A stretch of DNA of 64,000 nucleotides from Oxytricha trifallax (taxonomy: Eukaryota > Ciliophora > Spirotrichea > Sporadotrichida > Oxytrichidae): positions 1 to 64,000 of the forward strand of contig ARYC01025427.1 of the NCBI GenBank assembly GCA_000711775.1, written 5' to 3'. This document shows, piece by piece, positions 46,475-57,899 of this stretch. The notes under the pieces are model-generated. The model had not been told where the DNA came from. It made no database searches and saw nothing but the letters and a program-made list of their open reading frames with translations. Numbering within the stretch: position 1 is the stretch's first letter; the number at the start of each line of letters is the position of its first letter. Position numbers and translations under genes: made by a program.

Positions 46475-47005
46475 GGACTTTCTACTATACTAAGGCCTAC
46501 AGAGGGCAGGTAGAGGGTTGCTGGGCGCAACGCACGAGGGACCAGTGGGCGGGATCCAATTCGTCAGCGTAAACTCCTAAAGTGAACTGGATCCTAGGAT
46601 TTCCCTGCATTAGATGATACTACTGGCTTGAGTTCAATTTCCAAGGTAAAAGGGAGTAGGATGAAGGTACGTTCTGCCTTCGAAAGTGAGAAGACGAAAA
46701 CCATTGAAGCCAACGATAAGGATTTTTTCCCACACGGGGTTAGGGTGCTGAAATTACCACAGCGAAAGGATAGGGATTACGTTTCCCAGCAGCGGTGGGA
46801 CCGGTAAGCGTTTTTCTCCAACTTCTGTCACTCTGGTTGAATTCCTACGAGCTCTGTCCCCAGGTAAAACTGGGATGACATCTTGATTTTGGGAGAAGAC
46901 TAGGTAATAGCGAGAATGGTTTTTTCGGAGTTTTCTACTTCATGACTGCCACGTCACGGAATTTGCCACGTCAACTCACTCAGATACGTCTACGACACGA
47001 CTAAG
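46475..47005. repeat. GC-rich island I3
   Basis: About 530 bp near 50% G+C. No protein-like frame. Contains local inverted pairs such as GGATCCAATTC with GAACTGGATCC (about 46550-46592), suggesting structured RNA, and two TGCCACGTCA-like copies near its end, one string shared with I1. Confidence 0.4.
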
Positions 47006-48869
47006 ATTGATGGTTTGCTTTTAGTAATAAACAGTGATATGTTAAATTTATTTGATTTTAAATCATTTACTACTAATCAAATTAACTGCCTCATTAGAAG
47101 ATATAGCCTTAACTTCTTAAGTAAAAATTAATAAATATAAATTGATTAATATTTAAAAACTATAACTAGATTAAAACTTATCAATATTTTTCATAATATT
47201 TGTAAGGATCTTGAGAAATGCTAATAGTAACGATTATATTGATCCTATTTTTAATACTGATCTTTAAGAATATTCATAATCAATTATAAATTAAATATTG
47301 TATTCTTAATACAAAAAAGTAATATTTATGAATAATTAATTTACATTTTCGAATGTTATTGTCATAAATTATCTCAAAAGGGAGTAAATTTTACAGAATA
47401 TTACCAAAGTTAAAGCAACTTTCACTTTTTTCAACAATATTTATGGTTATAATGGATAGCTACCATAGCAATTATGTTATATTTATTTGAGTAAACAAGA
47501 TCTGTTTAAATATTAACATGTATATATAAGTATAGCAAATGAGAGTTTTAAGAGCATTAATCAATAAAAATATATTAATAGTTTTTTTCTAGTTATTTTA
47601 TCAGCAAAATTGATTAAAGAAAACAGTTTCAATCATTAACAGGTAAATAGCACAAATTCAATAAATTCATAGAGAAATGCAACTTTTAATTGTTTTTAAA
47701 CCAAGATAGTTTCTTTCTTTAATGTTTATATCTTTTCATTAACTGAATTTAACTATTTCTGATTTTGACATTAATATTGAGCTACTTATATGATAATATT
47801 AATGTGCTTAATAATACTATTAATAAATTTCGTTATTATATTTAATTAAGTGTTACCTAAACAACCAGACTTTCCTATGTCAGGCTGGACAAAATAAGAT
47901 TGAAAATCATGAAAATTTCAATTATCTCTGGATTTATATTTTAGATGTTTCTATTACTTCAAATAGTTTGAATTTATAATAAGATTATTGCTTATTTCCT
48001 TATAAAAAGCCTGATAATTTATCAACAAAGCATAATTAATTAAGAATCAAATGTTAGAACTATAAGATTGAAAATACAAATAATTATAGTTTATCTTAAT
48101 TATTAAAAATGTAGTTGAAGTTTATTATGTACTGATTTTATTTCCTCATCATTATCAAATAATATTTATAGGTATTGTATTTTTATTCTTATAAAATCTA
48201 TCTAGTTTATTATTAATTTAATATATTAAATTAATTATATTAATAGCAGGTATTATAAAAATAATTATCAAAAAATTAATAATTTTGAACATTCTTGTCA
48301 CAATGATTTTAAATATTATAATGTTCTAAAGAGTCGTAAACTAATATAAGTGTAACTTTTAGGTTCTGATTCACTATCTGAATTATCTAGGTTTTTCTTC
48401 TCTTATTACAATTCTTTCTTCTTCTCTTTCTTTTCTGACTTGAAACTATTATATGATCAATGATGATCTTTGTTTATTCTATTTGATTTTTTTGAATTGT
48501 TTGTTGATTACGCTGTTTTAAGATTAACTAGATTTTACACAAGACTTTCTTTGTTGAATGAGCTATTAAAACTATTTTTTAAATTGCCTATGATTCATTA
48601 TTATAGATCTTATGAGCATACCTTTGAAATTAATTATTTTTTTCCTTCATTATAATAGTCAATTTATTACAATGTTAATCCTAGACATAATTATTTATCT
48701 GTTAGTTAATTATAACCGATATTTGAATATCTTTTTTCAGCAAATAAAATTATTTCAATTTGTAAAATATCGAGTTGTTAATTAAATTTATATGATTATT
48801 TTGTGTTTCTACTTTTCATCTTAAAATATCAACATTTAATTTTTTAAAAATGATCTATAAAATATTACA
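47006..48869. other. AT-rich region
   Basis: Low complexity, with a slightly more complex stretch at 48360-48650 that has open plus-strand frames of poor quality. Nothing recognised. Confidence 0.35.
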
Positions 48870-49110
48870 GACACAGAATTGATTCAGAATTTCAACTTCA
48901 AACTAGGACTACAGGAGCACCAAAATAGTGGCAGGTAAGTTATTTAAAGAAATTGTGGGAAATTAAATATAATTATTGTAATTTAGGAGATACTTATGAA
49001 TTACCTAATGGATATAAGTATGAATTAAATGAAGCAAGATCATATATTAAACACAAAAATTCTCAAAAAAGTAGAAAATTATAAAGAAAATAAGCATGTC
49101 TGAATTTCAA
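48870..49110 (+). CDS. Putative exons, paralogous in part to 27230-27310
   Basis: TELIQNFNFKLGLQEHQ precedes GGTAAGT; an intron of about 50 nt would end TTTAG at about 48987. The next stretch reads GDTYELPNGYKYELNEARSY, vaguely like the actin-family Tyr-Glu-Leu-Pro-Asp-Gly block, but the splice phase does not join the two frames. Family unproven. Confidence 0.35.
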
Positions 49111-49204
49111 ACTAATATAGTTAACGTTAGCCATTTTTGATATGTAGTAAATCAAATTAGAAAAAATTTTTAATATTCAAATCTAATATTGGAATATTAA
49201 AAAT

Positions 49205-49330
49205 CATTAATTTAACATGGAATTATTTTTATATCTATATGTTAAAATACATTTGAATTGGAAAAATATGCAATTAAATATATATATAACAGTAAGTGAA
49301 TTAATTATTAACTGCCACTAATTTGGTCAG
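49205..49330. repeat. Possible degenerate fold-back arm
   Basis: AATACATTTGAATTGGAAAA followed after about 50 bp by TTAACTGCCAC resembles the outer part of an FB2 arm (ATACATTTGAATTTGGAAAA and the GTGGCAGTTAA block, here inverted). Weak. Confidence 0.3.
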
Positions 49331-49954
49331 CTTATAAATATAATTAGATCTAGTACACTTTTAATTTTAAATCAGTTATTAATAATTAATTAAGACAAAA
49401 TCGTACAAATTGTACAATGTACAGTTTTGTGAGATTAGTTTTTTCTAATAGTAATGTACAGAATGAGATTAGAATTAATTAGAGATATGTAGAAACAAAT
49501 ACCAAGCCTCTAATTCAACAAATAATCATATCAAATCGATTAAAATAAATGCATGGGATACACAAATTAAATTGTTTTATAAAAAATCCATAAAAATACC
49601 TTGCATAAAAAGTGAAGCCAATAAATGTTGCTTCAGTAGTTCCGTCATGAAAGTAGCTCTTTTGGCTACAGATAATGGTTATTTCTGCTTAGCAAATAAT
49701 TATTATTTACAGATGTCTATAATAATTCAATTGATATTCTCTAGTCAAAGCACGGTACATTATAATCGTATAGAGTTGTAAAAAAATAATTGCCTATTTT
49801 TGCAATAAAAATATACTAGAAATGATGTTTCATGTAAATATTATTTATAAAAATATTTATAAAGTGTCTTTCTTCATATATGATAATAGTAAAATGTTTC
49901 GCCTACTTGACAATTAGAATTTTATTAATAATATGTAAAATTATTAAATTAAAA
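49331..49954. other. AT-rich spacer
   Basis: A GTACAATTT/GTACAATGTACAG palindromic patch at 49400-49430. No gene. Confidence 0.35.
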
Positions 49955-50375
49955 AGTTAATAAATAGGTCGAGGAACGAAGAGTACACACCTTGGTGAGT
50001 TTCCAAGTTCATCTAATATTTTTCAAGGTTAAATAATCGTCCTGAGACACTACTCTGGATTATGCTTATTAGAGACTCTAGAGGTCTTCCTGTAAGTCGT
50101 CCTGCTTTCTAATTTGACAAGGGCTAACTTCCCCTTCAGAGGATCAGAAACTGATCGGATACTGGCCACAAGTCAGATTCTGATCGGTACCTAGCCTGAT
50201 GAAAAAGGATACAAGTAATGTTAACGAGTCAAGTCGAACACAAGAGCATGATGTGATGAGCGTCCTGGCAGGAGTGAAACTACCTGTGTGAATTAACACC
50301 AACATTAATTATACTCGAAGAGCCCTTGAGCTCTCGATGTTAGTTAATTATTATTATTATTAATAATATATGTAT
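49955..50375 (+). mobile_element. I4: short retroposon-like unit with ATT tail
   Basis: GC-richer block starting AAGTTAATAAATAGGTCGAG (compare AAGTTAATAGATAGGTTGTC at the start of R1) and ending with a GAAGAGC...GAGCTCTC hairpin, then ATTATTATTATTATT. No protein-like frame. Looks like a non-coding, SINE-like partner of R1. Confidence 0.5.
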
Positions 50376-52769
50376 TTTTATTTAGAAGAGCTTTGATCTT
50401 CAGATCCATTTATTGCAAAATGTTGTAAACAATTTTATCGGAATGATAATCCAAAACATGAATTTCGTCTATAATATCTGGAATTGCAATTAATTCTAAG
50501 GTATTTAAATAATAAATACTCGTTTAGATTCATATTTACCTGCATTTTAAAGGGAATTGTTCCATCAAACAATCCTAAAAAATAAATTATATAATTTTTA
50601 CCAAATAAAATGATGATACAATATGGGCTTATCTACTAAGTCAATTTTAAAAAGCAGCACACTTGAAGAAATGATATTTTAGCATTAATTGTAATTATGG
50701 GTAATAATAACAATATAATTAACTACCATAAGATGAAATAATTAATGTACATGAACAAATGTCAAAAATGCTTGTCTTTATAGAAATGAAATTATTCAAT
50801 AATATTATATGCATATAACCATCACATTATAGATAAAATACAAAAGAATAGGAAATAAAATAATTTAAAAATGAAAAAAAACTGGCATTATATTGAAGTT
50901 ATAAATAAAATTACAAATACTTAGAGAAAATGTCTATGAATATAGTTCATTATTGCATTTATTGTTTGAAATTATCTAGCTGTACTTATTAATAATATGT
51001 TTAAATATAATTATTTTTGTGATTTCTGAAATGAATCTAATTCAGCGAAGCAACTTTTTCAAATATAAAATCTGTATACTGCTTAGTTGTTAGCTATTAA
51101 TGCTCGATATATTTTAGATGCTTTCTCTTTAGTTTAAGCATTCTGGAATTGTATATTTTACTGTTTATACATAATTTTTCAAATAAGATTGCTTTTACCA
51201 AACATGAAATGGGTTACACTTAACACCTAAAATAATAAATGGTTAATATTAAGCAAAATGTTAGAGAAAAACATAAGACCAAGGAATATGAATATATGAA
51301 GAAAATATATTTACAAAACCTCTCTTCTCCATTTTGATTAATAGTAATGATTTTATAATATGTTTTAATTTTCCTTATAACTAACTTTTTTATCTCAAAA
51401 AATTCTTATACAATAATATAAAATAATTCTATATAACTGCACCCTAATCTCAACTCAGATGTGACCGCATAATACATTTTGGCCATAAACATGAATCTAC
51501 ATACTTAAACCCAAGGAATATTATTTGCATAATTAAAATATCCTTGTAACCTCTCCTTGTAGAACTTGCATTATTAATGTGAACATGGTATTAAAAATAA
51601 ATATATTAAATAGTTATAAAGATAATAATTACAAATATTTATGAATAACTTATTTATACAAAATGATTCCCGTTATTATCATAATTTAAATGATGAATAA
51701 CTTTTATATTTGGGATAGTGCTTAACATGATCAAAGATGTTTGTTTATATCTTCGAACGAGGCTATAATTTGATAATGAACATTTGATACTAATATATTA
51801 AAAAATCCAATAATGTTGTGAAATTAATTTGAGATCTTTTCTTACAGCTCTCTAGAATTATTAATAATTTCTCTTATTTCATTTTTATAATGTTATCTAC
51901 TAAGTTATTTGAATTTATCTATTTTGATAAATATTTAAATAAAAGTTTTGGTTTATCAAATTTGATCCTAAACTTACTATGAGTGAAAAAAGATTGCCTT
52001 ATACTAAATTTAAATGTATTAATTGTAATTTACAGAATATATCATTGCTATAAACTCTTAATTATTTACTTATAAATAATAAATATCAATGAATAATAAT
52101 ATTAAAATTATAAGGAGTAATTCATCTCTTAAGCAAGCATTTCATTTTATCAACTTATTCTCTAACTACTCATCTCTTCGTTCTTCTGTTTTTCCTCTTT
52201 TTTATTGTCTTTTATTTTGCAACTATAATTCCATTTGAAAATATTACTAATAATTAACACTTAAAAATTTTTAATTATAAAATTCTATAGTTTAAAGTAA
52301 CACTGTCATCCCTGAATTTATTCAAATCTTTTATATATATATATATTATCAAAACAATTGCAATCACCTCATGTTTCTGTTTTTAATTAAATAATTATTG
52401 CGCATAACATTTAACTATCAAAAATATCAAACTGAATTATTTTGCATAAGAATCTATAGTATATTTTAATATTAATACCCATTATTGTGCAATTAAGCAG
52501 ATAGATATTATTAGCGCGAAATATTATAAGAATAATTTATTTATTGGTATTAAGCTATTGCTATAGAGGTAACATAGTTTTTCTTCAAGCTTGCTATTGC
52601 CAAGTTGTTTTTATTGCCTTACTTTTTGTACGAAGCTTTATTTCTTAACTCCATTAGTTACTTAAGCCTCATAAAAGTAAAAAATAAAATGAAGATAAAA
52701 TATTTAATCATTATTATTAATGTGAAAACTCTGGGTACCTATCCCTAAAACATTAAAACAAAATAATGT
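50376..52769. other. AT-rich region
   Basis: Very low complexity; an (AT)n tract at 52337-52349. 52110-52200 reads weakly as basic protein on the minus strand. Nothing supported. Confidence 0.35.
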
Positions 52770-52810
52770 AAAGAACTACGAAAGTAGCATAGGAACATCA
52801 AGTGAATAGA

Positions 52811-53572
52811 ATGGAAGAAGTTACCAAACAACCTAAATCCAAAACCACTAGGAAAACTCTAGTTGTCTTGAAACAAGAGCTTGAAGAACAATCAACAACA
52901 TCAGTTGCAAGTCCAATCCAAATAAGAAGAGACGAAGGGTCAAATGAAGAAGTTTAATACATACTATCCTATATTCCCTTAATAGACTAGTAATAGAAAT
53001 AAGAAAAGTGACTGTTAAAATAAAGCTAATGGTTAAATTAATAAATATAATAATTAAAAGCATTAATTAATAAAACTATTGAGCCAAAACAAAATGAAAT
53101 ATTTCAAAGTGACACTTAAGCAATTATGTAAGTCCATATAGAGGCAAAGAAAATTGCACAAACAGTGATTTCTACAGAATAAATTATTAACGAGTTCGAG
53201 GAAAGAATAAAAATACTAGCGTAGAAATAACCCATTGAAAAAAAATAAGTAAAAAAAGAGAAAAAAGAATTGATGATTGTTCAAAAGATTCAACAGCAAA
53301 TTGTTAAACTCACCTAACCTGTAGAAACAGAAGACAAGATCCAACCACCTGACAAAATGGAGGAAATTAACATAGAAGTACACAAGGTAGAGTTAATACA
53401 ACAAACACTACCAGATGTCATAAAAAATCCAGTATTGAACATAGAGGATGTGAAAAGTAGTAACACATCGATAGAATTAACACAATTGGAACCCAATTTA
53501 TACAAAAGGCAATCCTTGAAGCAAAGCCAATTTCTGACTTTCAAATGTCAAAACAAGGATAAAAGCTAATGA
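52811..53572 (+). pseudogene. R2 ORF1, hypothetical, one TGA
   Basis: ATG 52811 (MEEVTKQPKSKTTRKTLVVL) to TGA 53570: 253 codons in one frame with a single internal TGA at 53009. Lys/Glu/Gln-rich, low in aromatic residues, with likely coiled coil (LKQELEEQ, EFEERIKILAQKQ, MIVQKIQQQIVKLTQ). Such composition is common in ORF1-type proteins of retroposons. No defined domain. Whether the TGA is a mutation or two ORFs are separate cannot be told. Confidence 0.5.
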
Positions 53573-53636
53573 AATAAAATAAAGACCAAGAACCAAAGAA
53601 ATATAGACCAGATAAGGTCATAAGAAGGGATCAATA

Positions 53637-54172
53637 ATGAGTGATAGATTAACGTATAAAGTTACAGAATTAAAGAACTAGCCATAAATTATAGTCCAGC
53701 CAAAGGCAACAAAGTAAAAGACCACAATCGTATGCAAAATCAGATGATAGTGACATAATATCATAGATTGAAGTCAAAAAAGGCCTAAAAAGAAAAGGCT
53801 TAGAGGCAGCAAGTAATTATACAAAAAACTATGTTTATGATAAATAATCTTCACATACTAGCGAAGCTCTAAGGCATTATATAACGATATAGAATTATCA
53901 TCATTGAAAACTTGAATGAGATGACAACGAAAATAGTTAAAGATACAAAAATAAGCGTTATAGACATAATAGACTGCCTGAATAATAGGGCAATATTGAC
54001 CAAAGTACTACAAGAGAAAGGAGTAAAAAGACTAAGCTTGGCACTATACTAAAGCATAGAGATAGAATTTATGAACAAAAGTGAGAATTCTTCAAAGAAA
54101 GAAGAACACAAAGAAGAAGATGATCCACCAGACAGTCTGGTGGAGACATAGAATCAGATGATGAAAGTTTGA
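53637..54172 (+). pseudogene. R2 ORF2, hypothetical, frame-shifted
   Basis: Starts MSDRLTYKVTELKNQPQIIV at 53637, shifts frame near 53710 (SDDSDIISQIEVKKGLKRKG) and again near 53900. The last part, ATG 53921 to TGA 54170, is intact (MTTKIVKDTKISVIDIIDCL) and ends in an acidic tail (KKEEHKEEDDPPDSLVE) that spans the hairpin. No motif recognised. Confidence 0.45.
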
Positions 54173-54190
54173 ATAATAATTATTATTATG

Positions 54191-54946
54191 AACGATATAC
54201 ACTATTTATGAATGTATGCTAAGAGTGTGGAGCCATAGTTCACCTGCACAATAATTTAGCTTAACTTAAAATTAAACTATTTATTATTCATGTTAAGTAT
54301 ATCATTTCCTTATCTTCTAAATTAAAATGGCATTATTATTAAGTATAATTTCAATAGCTTAATTTCCTAATTAATATTTTTTTATCTAAATAAATATATC
54401 ACCAAACTCGATTATTATAATTAGATAATGTCAAGTAGATGATGTTTTTGATAAAAACTTTTAAATTTGTTTGTAAATTTATAAATTTAAATGGATCTTG
54501 TGATATCTTTTTAGGATATAAAAAGTGCCTGATCATATTCTTTGAAAGATATTTATTCTTAATATGGAAACAAAGAATCTGGTCTTTATCATAATGTAAT
54601 TTCGTTATTTTACGAATGGATTAATTGTTATTTTTCCTCTATTGATAATCTTTATAATCAATATCAGACATATTTTTTAAATTAATTCCATGATAATTTT
54701 ATAATAATGAAGATATTACATGTTCCTTTTAAAAGAAAATATTATTCCTTCAAATCTTTTTTCAATAAAAAATATATAAACTGAATAAATATTTGGGAGA
54801 AATGGCAATATCTGAACCTGTTATCATTTTTTTTTATAAATTAAATATCCCTTGATTAATCTTAAAAAGAATTTATATGAAATTTAAGGGTCAATTTTTA
54901 TAGGTATAAAAAATAAAATAAGCTATTGTTTAATTCTGAGGACAAT
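54191..54946. other. AT-rich spacer
   Basis: No supported feature before the TBE-3 terminus. Confidence 0.4.
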
Positions 54947-55031
54947 CAAAACCCCAAAACCCCTTAGTGAGGTTTATAAGTGCTTTGATTAGTAGGGTAA
55001 AGTTGGGGTTTTATTAGGGTTCGTAGAGAAA
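54947..55031. repeat. TBE-3 left terminal inverted repeat
   Basis: Pairs with 58981-59065 with about one mismatch in its first 77 bp. Confidence 0.95.
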
Positions 55032-55085
55032 AGGCAAGTTTAATGAGACTTTAATATGTATTTAATGAGTATTAGTTTAATTATA

Positions 55086-56536
55086 TCACACGAATTTTAC
55101 TTGCTTGTCTTTGTTGTATCTCTTGAATCTCGCTTTCTTTAGTGGTTCGAGCATATCGTCTAAGGATTGTCTTGGATATGCTGGAGCTCTTAATATTATC
55201 TTCTCTACAATCTTCTTTATTTCTTAGCTTACATCATCTTGTTTTATGTGCTTCTCAGCTAGATTTATTGATTATTTTTCATATTTTGTATTAATGTAAG
55301 TCATGCTTTCCATATCGCACTCTAAAATTATTGCAGCTACTGCCCAAACATCCCACTAAATAGGGCCATTAGTCCATTTCTCTCTGATTGGGAAGTAACC
55401 TGGAGTACCAAGAACCTTTGCTAAGGTTACAATCTCTTATCTTCAGGCTCTGTTAAAATCAATTACAACTACTTCTAAAGGGCAAAGGTTTAGCATAACA
55501 TTTTCAGGCTTCAAATCTCTATGAACGTATCCAAGCTCGTGAAGTTCCTAAACACCCTTTATCATATTAGATAGAATATCATTCAAGTCATCTGGGTATC
55601 TGTTTTAATATAGATAATCTCGGAGAGTCATTTCAAACTTTTTTAGCCTTAGTGCGATGAAACCAAACCCTAAAATAACACCATCTAGCTTGAGCAAATT
55701 CTTGCAATCTTTTTTCTAAGCCTCTCTAAGTACAATATATTCGTTAGCAAACTCATTTTGATACTGCTCGTTTTTAAGGAGATAGCTGAAAGGATATACC
55801 TTGTAGGCATAGTCATCAACCACTATGAGTTTTGCTTTAGCAGGTACGTTTATATGTAAGTAGTTTTCAATACAACTGCTAAGGTCTACTGCATTTAGTG
55901 CAGGAATATACATGGCTCTCTCTTAAAAGCATGCTAAAAAGACATTACCAGCAGGTTGATTCATTAATTCTATTCGCTTCTGCCTCTTGAGCTTCTCCTG
56001 TTGTTCTTTTTAAGTCTCAAGATTATTAGATTTTCTTTTAGCGGGCACTAATTTCTAAGTCTCTTTATCTTAAATCAAGAACTCACTTAGGTGATGCTTC
56101 TGCATATATTTCTTAACTTTAGCTGAGTGAGTATAAGACTTCTCACAAGTCGTGCACTAGTACCTGCCATCGACCTTATCATGCTTAAAATACACCTTAA
56201 CTTTCCCAGAGTGAACCTCTTTCATATGTCTCTTCAAACTGGAATCAGTAGAGAAAAGATTTTAGCAGTCTTAGCATTCAAAAGTTTTAATCCTTTAAAT
56301 CTGAAGCTGTTCCTTTTCTTCCTCAACATCTTTTATTAATGTTTAAACTTCTATTTCAGCTTTCTGTTTCATGTTTTAAACCTATATAATAAAAACCTGT
56401 GCTCTTCAAATTCAAGAGCTCTTAGCTCTGCCTCCCTCTCAATATATATAACTTCTTGTTTCTTGGTTGAACCAAAGTTAAGCATTGATTGACCTGCTCC
56501 TAAAAGTGCCGCTCTACGATTTAAGTTGACCGCCAT
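55086..56536 (-). pseudogene. TBE 57-kDa zinc-finger/protein-kinase-like gene, broken
   Basis: ATG 56534-56536 (MAVNLNRRAALLGAGQ) to TGA 55086. A shift near 56375 separates the first 55 residues from the rest. The remainder has two C2H2 fingers (FECQDCQNLFSTDSSLKRH with a following His; YQCTTCEKSYTHSAKV, whose first His position reads Tyr in KKYMQKH), a Lys/Glu-rich linker, then a kinase-like domain with intact HRDLKPENVM, VVIDFNRA at the DFG position and TPGYFPI. A TGA at 55443-55445 follows DFNRA. Compared with TBE-B the catalytic HRD Asp is kept. Dead in this copy. Confidence 0.88.
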
Positions 56537-56689
56537 GTTTAAATTCAAATTTAAATTTCTATTATAAAGCTCTTAAAACCTCTATAGCTATAGCTGGACT
56601 ATATAGGAGTTGCTACAGCATTAATGATGGTTTGATCTCAGCTCTAAGACTTCATATTTATACTCAGTTTATAACTATAATTTTTGTAA

Positions 56690-56940
56690 TTTTGCACTTA
56701 ATAATTTTGATTCTGGTACCAACTCAGATAAAGTTCAGGTTGGTACTGGTACCAATTAAGTTTTGAACCAGATTGGAACTTTTCCATTAAAACCTCACTG
56801 GATTAAAACTAGGTACTAATTAAGTTTTGGTACTATTAAATTGGTACCAATTAAACTTAAACGAATTTAGTACCGGTACTAATTAAATTTAAACAAATTT
56901 AGTACTAATTTAATGGAACTAAATTGATAAAAATGGAGCT
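56690..56940. promoter_or_regulatory. TBE-3 intergenic repeat array
   Basis: Between divergent start codons of the 57-kDa and 22-kDa genes. Repeated GGTACC or GGTACT cores joined to AATTAAGTTTTG or AATTAAACTTAAAC spacers in both orientations (for example at 56749, 56812, 56842, 56873). Layout equals that in TBE-B, where the core is GGAGGTCCTCC. Confidence 0.72.
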
Positions 56941-57102
56941 CCATCTCTGAAGTTTGTTACAGCTTCTGCGAACCTTCTCCACGTATCTTTACAGGGTTGA
57001 CCTCCTATAAGATGCCCATATTTAATAGTAAGATTTTAAAGGATAGGATCCAGAAGTCTATAAATTAAAACTTGAAATTCATTAATAGGAAGAGGAACAA
57101 AG

Positions 57103-57893
57103 ATGGAATCATTCAATGAACAAATGAAAAGGGTTGAGGCTCAAGAAATGATATCAAGATTCAGAAGCAAGGAGGATCTCTATCGATACCTTACTTAGCA
57201 TGGTAAAATAAATTGATGTTAATCAACGATGTATACAGTTGGTCTATTCCTTCCAACGATGGAAGGTACTAAAATATCATTCTTAAAAGCAATACTCTGC
57301 GAGGAGAAGAAAGCTTTTAAAAACATAGAAATCAAACTGATTGAAATACCTAACTACCCAGAGATTTCAGTCACAAATCTCTACGAGGATGCAATGAAAG
57401 ATGATGAAGTGGTTATTTACCTTCCTAGCAAGAAGTAACTCTCAAATAAGTTGCCTGAAAGAAACTTCTTCTTTGGTGTTCTTGGTACAATCAAAGAGGA
57501 TTATTTGAGAGAAATTATAGAAGAAGCTCATAAGAAACGCTACTCTATTTCTCCTGAAGATTAAAAGAAGCAAGGAATACTAATAAGCGAGACGTGGCTA
57601 GCAGAGCTTAAGAAGCATCCTTATCTCTCTAGTAAGCTTTGATTTATAACTTTTTAGGGAAACCTGGAACTGGTATATTTCTAATGAAAGAGAATGCAAA
57701 GGTTCACAGAGAGAGAAAGTCTCAAACCATTCATTAAGTTAGCAAGAGACTTTATAATGAAGTTTAAAAGTCTGATGAAATGAACATAGATGCTGGTGCT
57801 GGTACAAAGAGAAGAAACATGGGTCCTAGTAAAGCACCAGAGGAAGAAAAGAAAGAGAAGCCGAATCCATTTAAGAGTTCGTTTGATATGTGA
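57103..57893 (+). CDS. TBE 22-kDa protein gene, intact with two introns
   Basis: ATG 57103 (MESFNEQMKRVEAQE), TGA 57891. Introns 57203-57238 (36 nt) and 57632-57657 (26 nt), both GT..AG. The first must be removed because it contains an in-frame TGA; removing the second keeps the frame to the stop. Product 242 residues: a small N-terminal charged part, VGLFLPTMEGTKISFLKAIL, IPNYPEISVTNLYEDAM, NFFFGVLGTIKEDYL, and a basic C-terminus (TKRRNMGPSKAPEEEKKEK). No known domain. Named for the TBE 22-kDa ORF; the spliced product would be larger. It is the only undamaged gene of this element. Converges with the transposase, 6 bp apart. Confidence 0.85.
57203..57238 (+). other. Putative intron 1 of TBE 22-kDa gene
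   Basis: 36 nt, GTAAAATAA...TATACAG, conserved in length and phase with TBE-B 23615-23650; holds TGA in the gene's frame. Confidence 0.75.
57632..57657 (+). other. Putative intron 2 of TBE 22-kDa gene
   Basis: 26 nt, GTAAGCTTT...TTTTTAG. Same position and length in TBE-A, TBE-2 and TBE-B. Confidence 0.78.
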
Positions 57894-57899
57894 AATAAT

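Larger units (their letters stand above)
52770..54190 (+). mobile_element. R2: retroposon-like unit with ORFs, 3' hairpin and AT-rich tail
   Basis: Same design as R1: two adjacent reading frames, a perfect hairpin CCACCAGACAGTCTGGTGG (54125-54143) near the 3' end, and an AATAATAATTATTATTAT tail (54172-54190). No reverse transcriptase. ORF sequences do not resemble those of R1, so this is a different family or very old. The 5' edge is approximate. Confidence 0.5.

Noticed and set aside
48960..49030. Actin-related protein from the YELPNGY block
   Set aside because: Only about 10 residues match loosely, the exon phase does not join, and no other actin motif is present nearby.
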